Assembly (NCBI GenBank): GCA_017303355.1 | Contig: JAFLCU010000002.1 | Location: 280,055-344,054, forward strand | Reading direction: 5' to 3' | Length of the DNA stretch: 64,000 nt | Source of the DNA: Caulobacterales bacterium | GTDB taxonomy: Bacteria > Pseudomonadota > Alphaproteobacteria > Caulobacterales > Aquidulcibacteraceae | In this document: piece after piece, positions 62,662 through 64,000 of the stretch | Layout of the letters: every line of letters begins with the position of its first letter | Numbering within the stretch: position 1 is the stretch's first letter | Program-made: the position numbers and the translations under genes | The notes under the pieces: model-generated | What the model was told of the DNA's origin: nothing | Databases searched by the model: none | The model's input: the letters and a program-made list of their open reading frames with translations, nothing else

Positions 62662-64000
62662 CACGCGTTCTCCGATTCATCGAGCGCTTGGGCGAGTTCC
62701 TTCTCAAGGCCGAAATAGCGCGCGCGCTCCCAGAAGCGCGGGCGGCCGACGCCGGTGCCGCGATGGCGGCCGACGATGCGGCCGTTCTGATCCTCGCCCT
62801 GGATTTCGTACGTCAGCAAATCCTGGGTGATGATGGTATCGCCTTCGAGGCCGAGCACTTCCGTGATCTGCGTGATGCGGCGCGAACCATCGCGCAGACG
62901 CGCGGCCTGGATCACGACGTCGACGGCGGCGACGATGATTTCGCGAATGGTCTTCGCCGGCAGCGAGAAGCCGCCCATCGTGATCATCGATTCCAGACGC
63001 GAGAGGGCTTCGCGCGGCGTGTTGGCGTGCAGCGTGCCCATCGAACCATCGTGGCCCGTGTTCATGGCCTGCAGCAAGTCGAACGCTTCAGGGCCGCGGA
63101 CTTCGCCGACGATGATCCGCTCAGGACGCATGCGCAGGCAGTTCTTGACCAGATCGCGCATCGTCACCTGGCCGCTGCCTTCAAGGTTCGGCGGGCGCGT
63201 TTCCAGACGCACCACGTGCGGCTGCTGCAGCTGCAATTCAGCGGCGTCTTCGCAGGTGATCACGCGTTCCGTCGGATCGATGAACGCGGTCAGCGTGTTG
63301 AGCAGCGTGGTCTTGCCCGAGCCCGTACCGCCGGAGATCAGCGTGTTGCATCGGCATGCGCCGATGATCTGCAGAACCTTGGCGCCGGCAGGCGAGATCG
63401 AGCCGAATTCAACGAGGTTGCTGAGCTTCAGCTTGTCCTTCTTGAATTTCCGGATGGTGAGCGTCGGCCCATCGATCGCCAGCGGCGGCGCGATGACGTT
63501 GACGCGCGAACCGTCAGGCAAGCGCGCATCGCAGATCGGCGAGCTTTCATCAACGCGGCGGCCAACCTGGCTCACGATGCGTTGGCAGATGTTCATCAGC
63601 TGGCCGTTGTCGCGGAAGCGGATGCCTGTCTTTGAAATCTTGCCGTTGACTTCGATGAACACGGCGTTGGCGCCGTTGACCATGATGTCGGCGATATCGT
63701 CGCGCGCGAGTAGCGGCTCGAGCGGGCCATAGCCCAGAACGTCGTTGCAGATGTCGTCGAGCAGGGCTTCCTGCTCCGAAATCGACATGACGACGTTCTT
63801 GATCGAGATGATTTCCGCGACGATGTCACGGATTTCGTCACGCGAGGATTCCGGATCGAGCTGCGCAAGTTGCGTCAAGTCGATGGTTTCGATCAGCGCG
63901 TTGAAGATCGTGGATTTGACGCGGTAGTACGCTTCCGAGCGATATTCGGGATTTTCGCTTGGATCAGGCGCGGGCGGTGTGCGCGCGGGCGCGGCTGGGG
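62661..64000 (-). CDS. cpaF: Tad/Cpa pilus assembly ATPase CpaF (5' end beyond window)
   Basis: At least 446 codons: the frame continues from the stop at 62661 to the window edge, past the TTG at 63878. The upstream part reads EYRSEAYYRVKSTIFNALIETID, typical of CpaF. The ATPase core has ISGGTGSGKTTLLNTL (Walker A), then VTCEDAAELQLQQPHVVRLE (Asp box), Walker B in RMRPERIIVGEVRGPEAFDLL and the His box AMNTGHDGSMGTLHAN. It powers Flp pilus assembly and retraction. Intact as far as seen. Confidence 0.96.
   Translation of the reverse strand, partial: PAAPARTPPAPDPSENPEYRSEAYYRVKSTIFNALIETIDLTQLAQLDPESSRDEIRDIVAEIISIKNVVMSISEQEALLDDICNDVLGYGPLEPLLARDDIADIMVNGANAVFIEVNGKISKTGIRFRDNGQLMNICQRIVSQVGRRVDESSPICDARLPDGSRVNVIAPPLAIDGPTLTIRKFKKDKLKLSNLVEFGSISPAGAKVLQIIGACRCNTLISGGTGSGKTTLLNTLTAFIDPTERVITCEDAAELQLQQPHVVRLETRPPNLEGSGQVTMRDLVKNCLRMRPERIIVGEVRGPEAFDLLQAMNTGHDGSMGTLHANTPREALSRLESMITMGGFSLPAKTIREIIVAAVDVVIQAARLRDGSRRITQITEVLGLEGDTIITQDLLTYEIQGEDQNGRIVGRHRGTGVGRPRFWERARYFGLEKELAQALDESENA

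Noticed and set aside
1..64000. CRISPR arrays, tRNA or rRNA genes, insertion sequences, prophage genes
   Set aside because: None recognised: no regularly spaced repeats, no TTCGAATC-type tRNA arms in a cloverleaf context, and no transposase, integrase or phage protein.

Overview
The window looks like one chromosomal segment of a high-GC alphaproteobacterium, most likely from the Caulobacterales/Hyphomonadaceae neighbourhood. This is inferred from gene content and order, not from a marker gene. Supporting signs are a methionine synthase split into two proteins, an argH-lptM-lysA-TIGR02302 block, a pheA/kdsB/cytochrome c block, an ftsEX-ydcF-plsC-DUF2125-tyrC block, a SigF/NrsF pair like that of Caulobacter, a RpoE/ChrR pair, and a tad/cpa pilus cluster. 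No rRNA, tRNA, CRISPR array, transposase or prophage gene was seen. The DNA reads as core genome with small accessory insertions.

Layout. 1-8.7 kb: a partial mlaA, then a one-carbon/methionine operon (ArsR-methyltransferase fusion, metF, metH1, a vapBC toxin-antitoxin pair, a PNPOx-like flavoprotein gene, metH2, a methyltransferase). 8.7-9.4 kb: a gene-free stretch rich in hairpins. 9.4-18.5 kb: M16 peptidase lipoprotein, small exported proteins, gloB, a methyltransferase, a P-II protein and a DUF885 lipoprotein. 17.8-21.2 kb: a singlet-oxygen-type regulon (DUF1365 and FAD oxidoreductase divergent from sigma factor and ChrR). 21.3-27.3 kb: a membrane acyltransferase, DUF2235, metW-metX, chorismate mutase and tyrC. 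27.3-31.2 kb: a tightly overlapped ftsE-ftsX-ydcF-plsC-DUF2125 operon. 31.3-39.7 kb: zinc-ribbon protein, hpt, a two-component system, envelope proteins and TIGR02302. 39.7-43.2 kb: lysA, lptM, argH and divergent tlpA. 43-50 kb: assorted enzymes, a Fur-box-preceded piuC, and hbd/etfAB. 50-59.6 kb: serine hydrolase, NYN-domain protein, nrsF/sigF, pheA, esterase, kdsB, cytochrome c, MarR regulator and leucyl aminopeptidase. 59.6-64 kb: a pair of mirrored hairpins, then tadD, tadC, tadB and the start-truncated cpaF.

Two separated loci serve methionine supply. metX/metW activate homoserine, and metF/metH1/metH2 form the methyl group and transfer it to homocysteine. The ArsR-methyltransferase gene at the head of the second locus, with a near-perfect palindrome at its start, is a good candidate for an S-adenosylhomocysteine-type sensor. 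Two stress circuits can be read from sequence down to promoter level: RpoE/ChrR (TGATCC-N18-TAACA) and SigF/NrsF (GTAACC-N16-CGTAA). Both promoters lie directly upstream of their own sigma genes, which implies autoregulation.

The least explained parts are the hairpin-rich gap at 8.8-9.24 kb, the two mirror-image hairpins at 59.63-59.80 kb, the FtsE with substituted catalytic residues, and the insertion of vapBC and a flavoprotein gene inside the methionine synthase operon.
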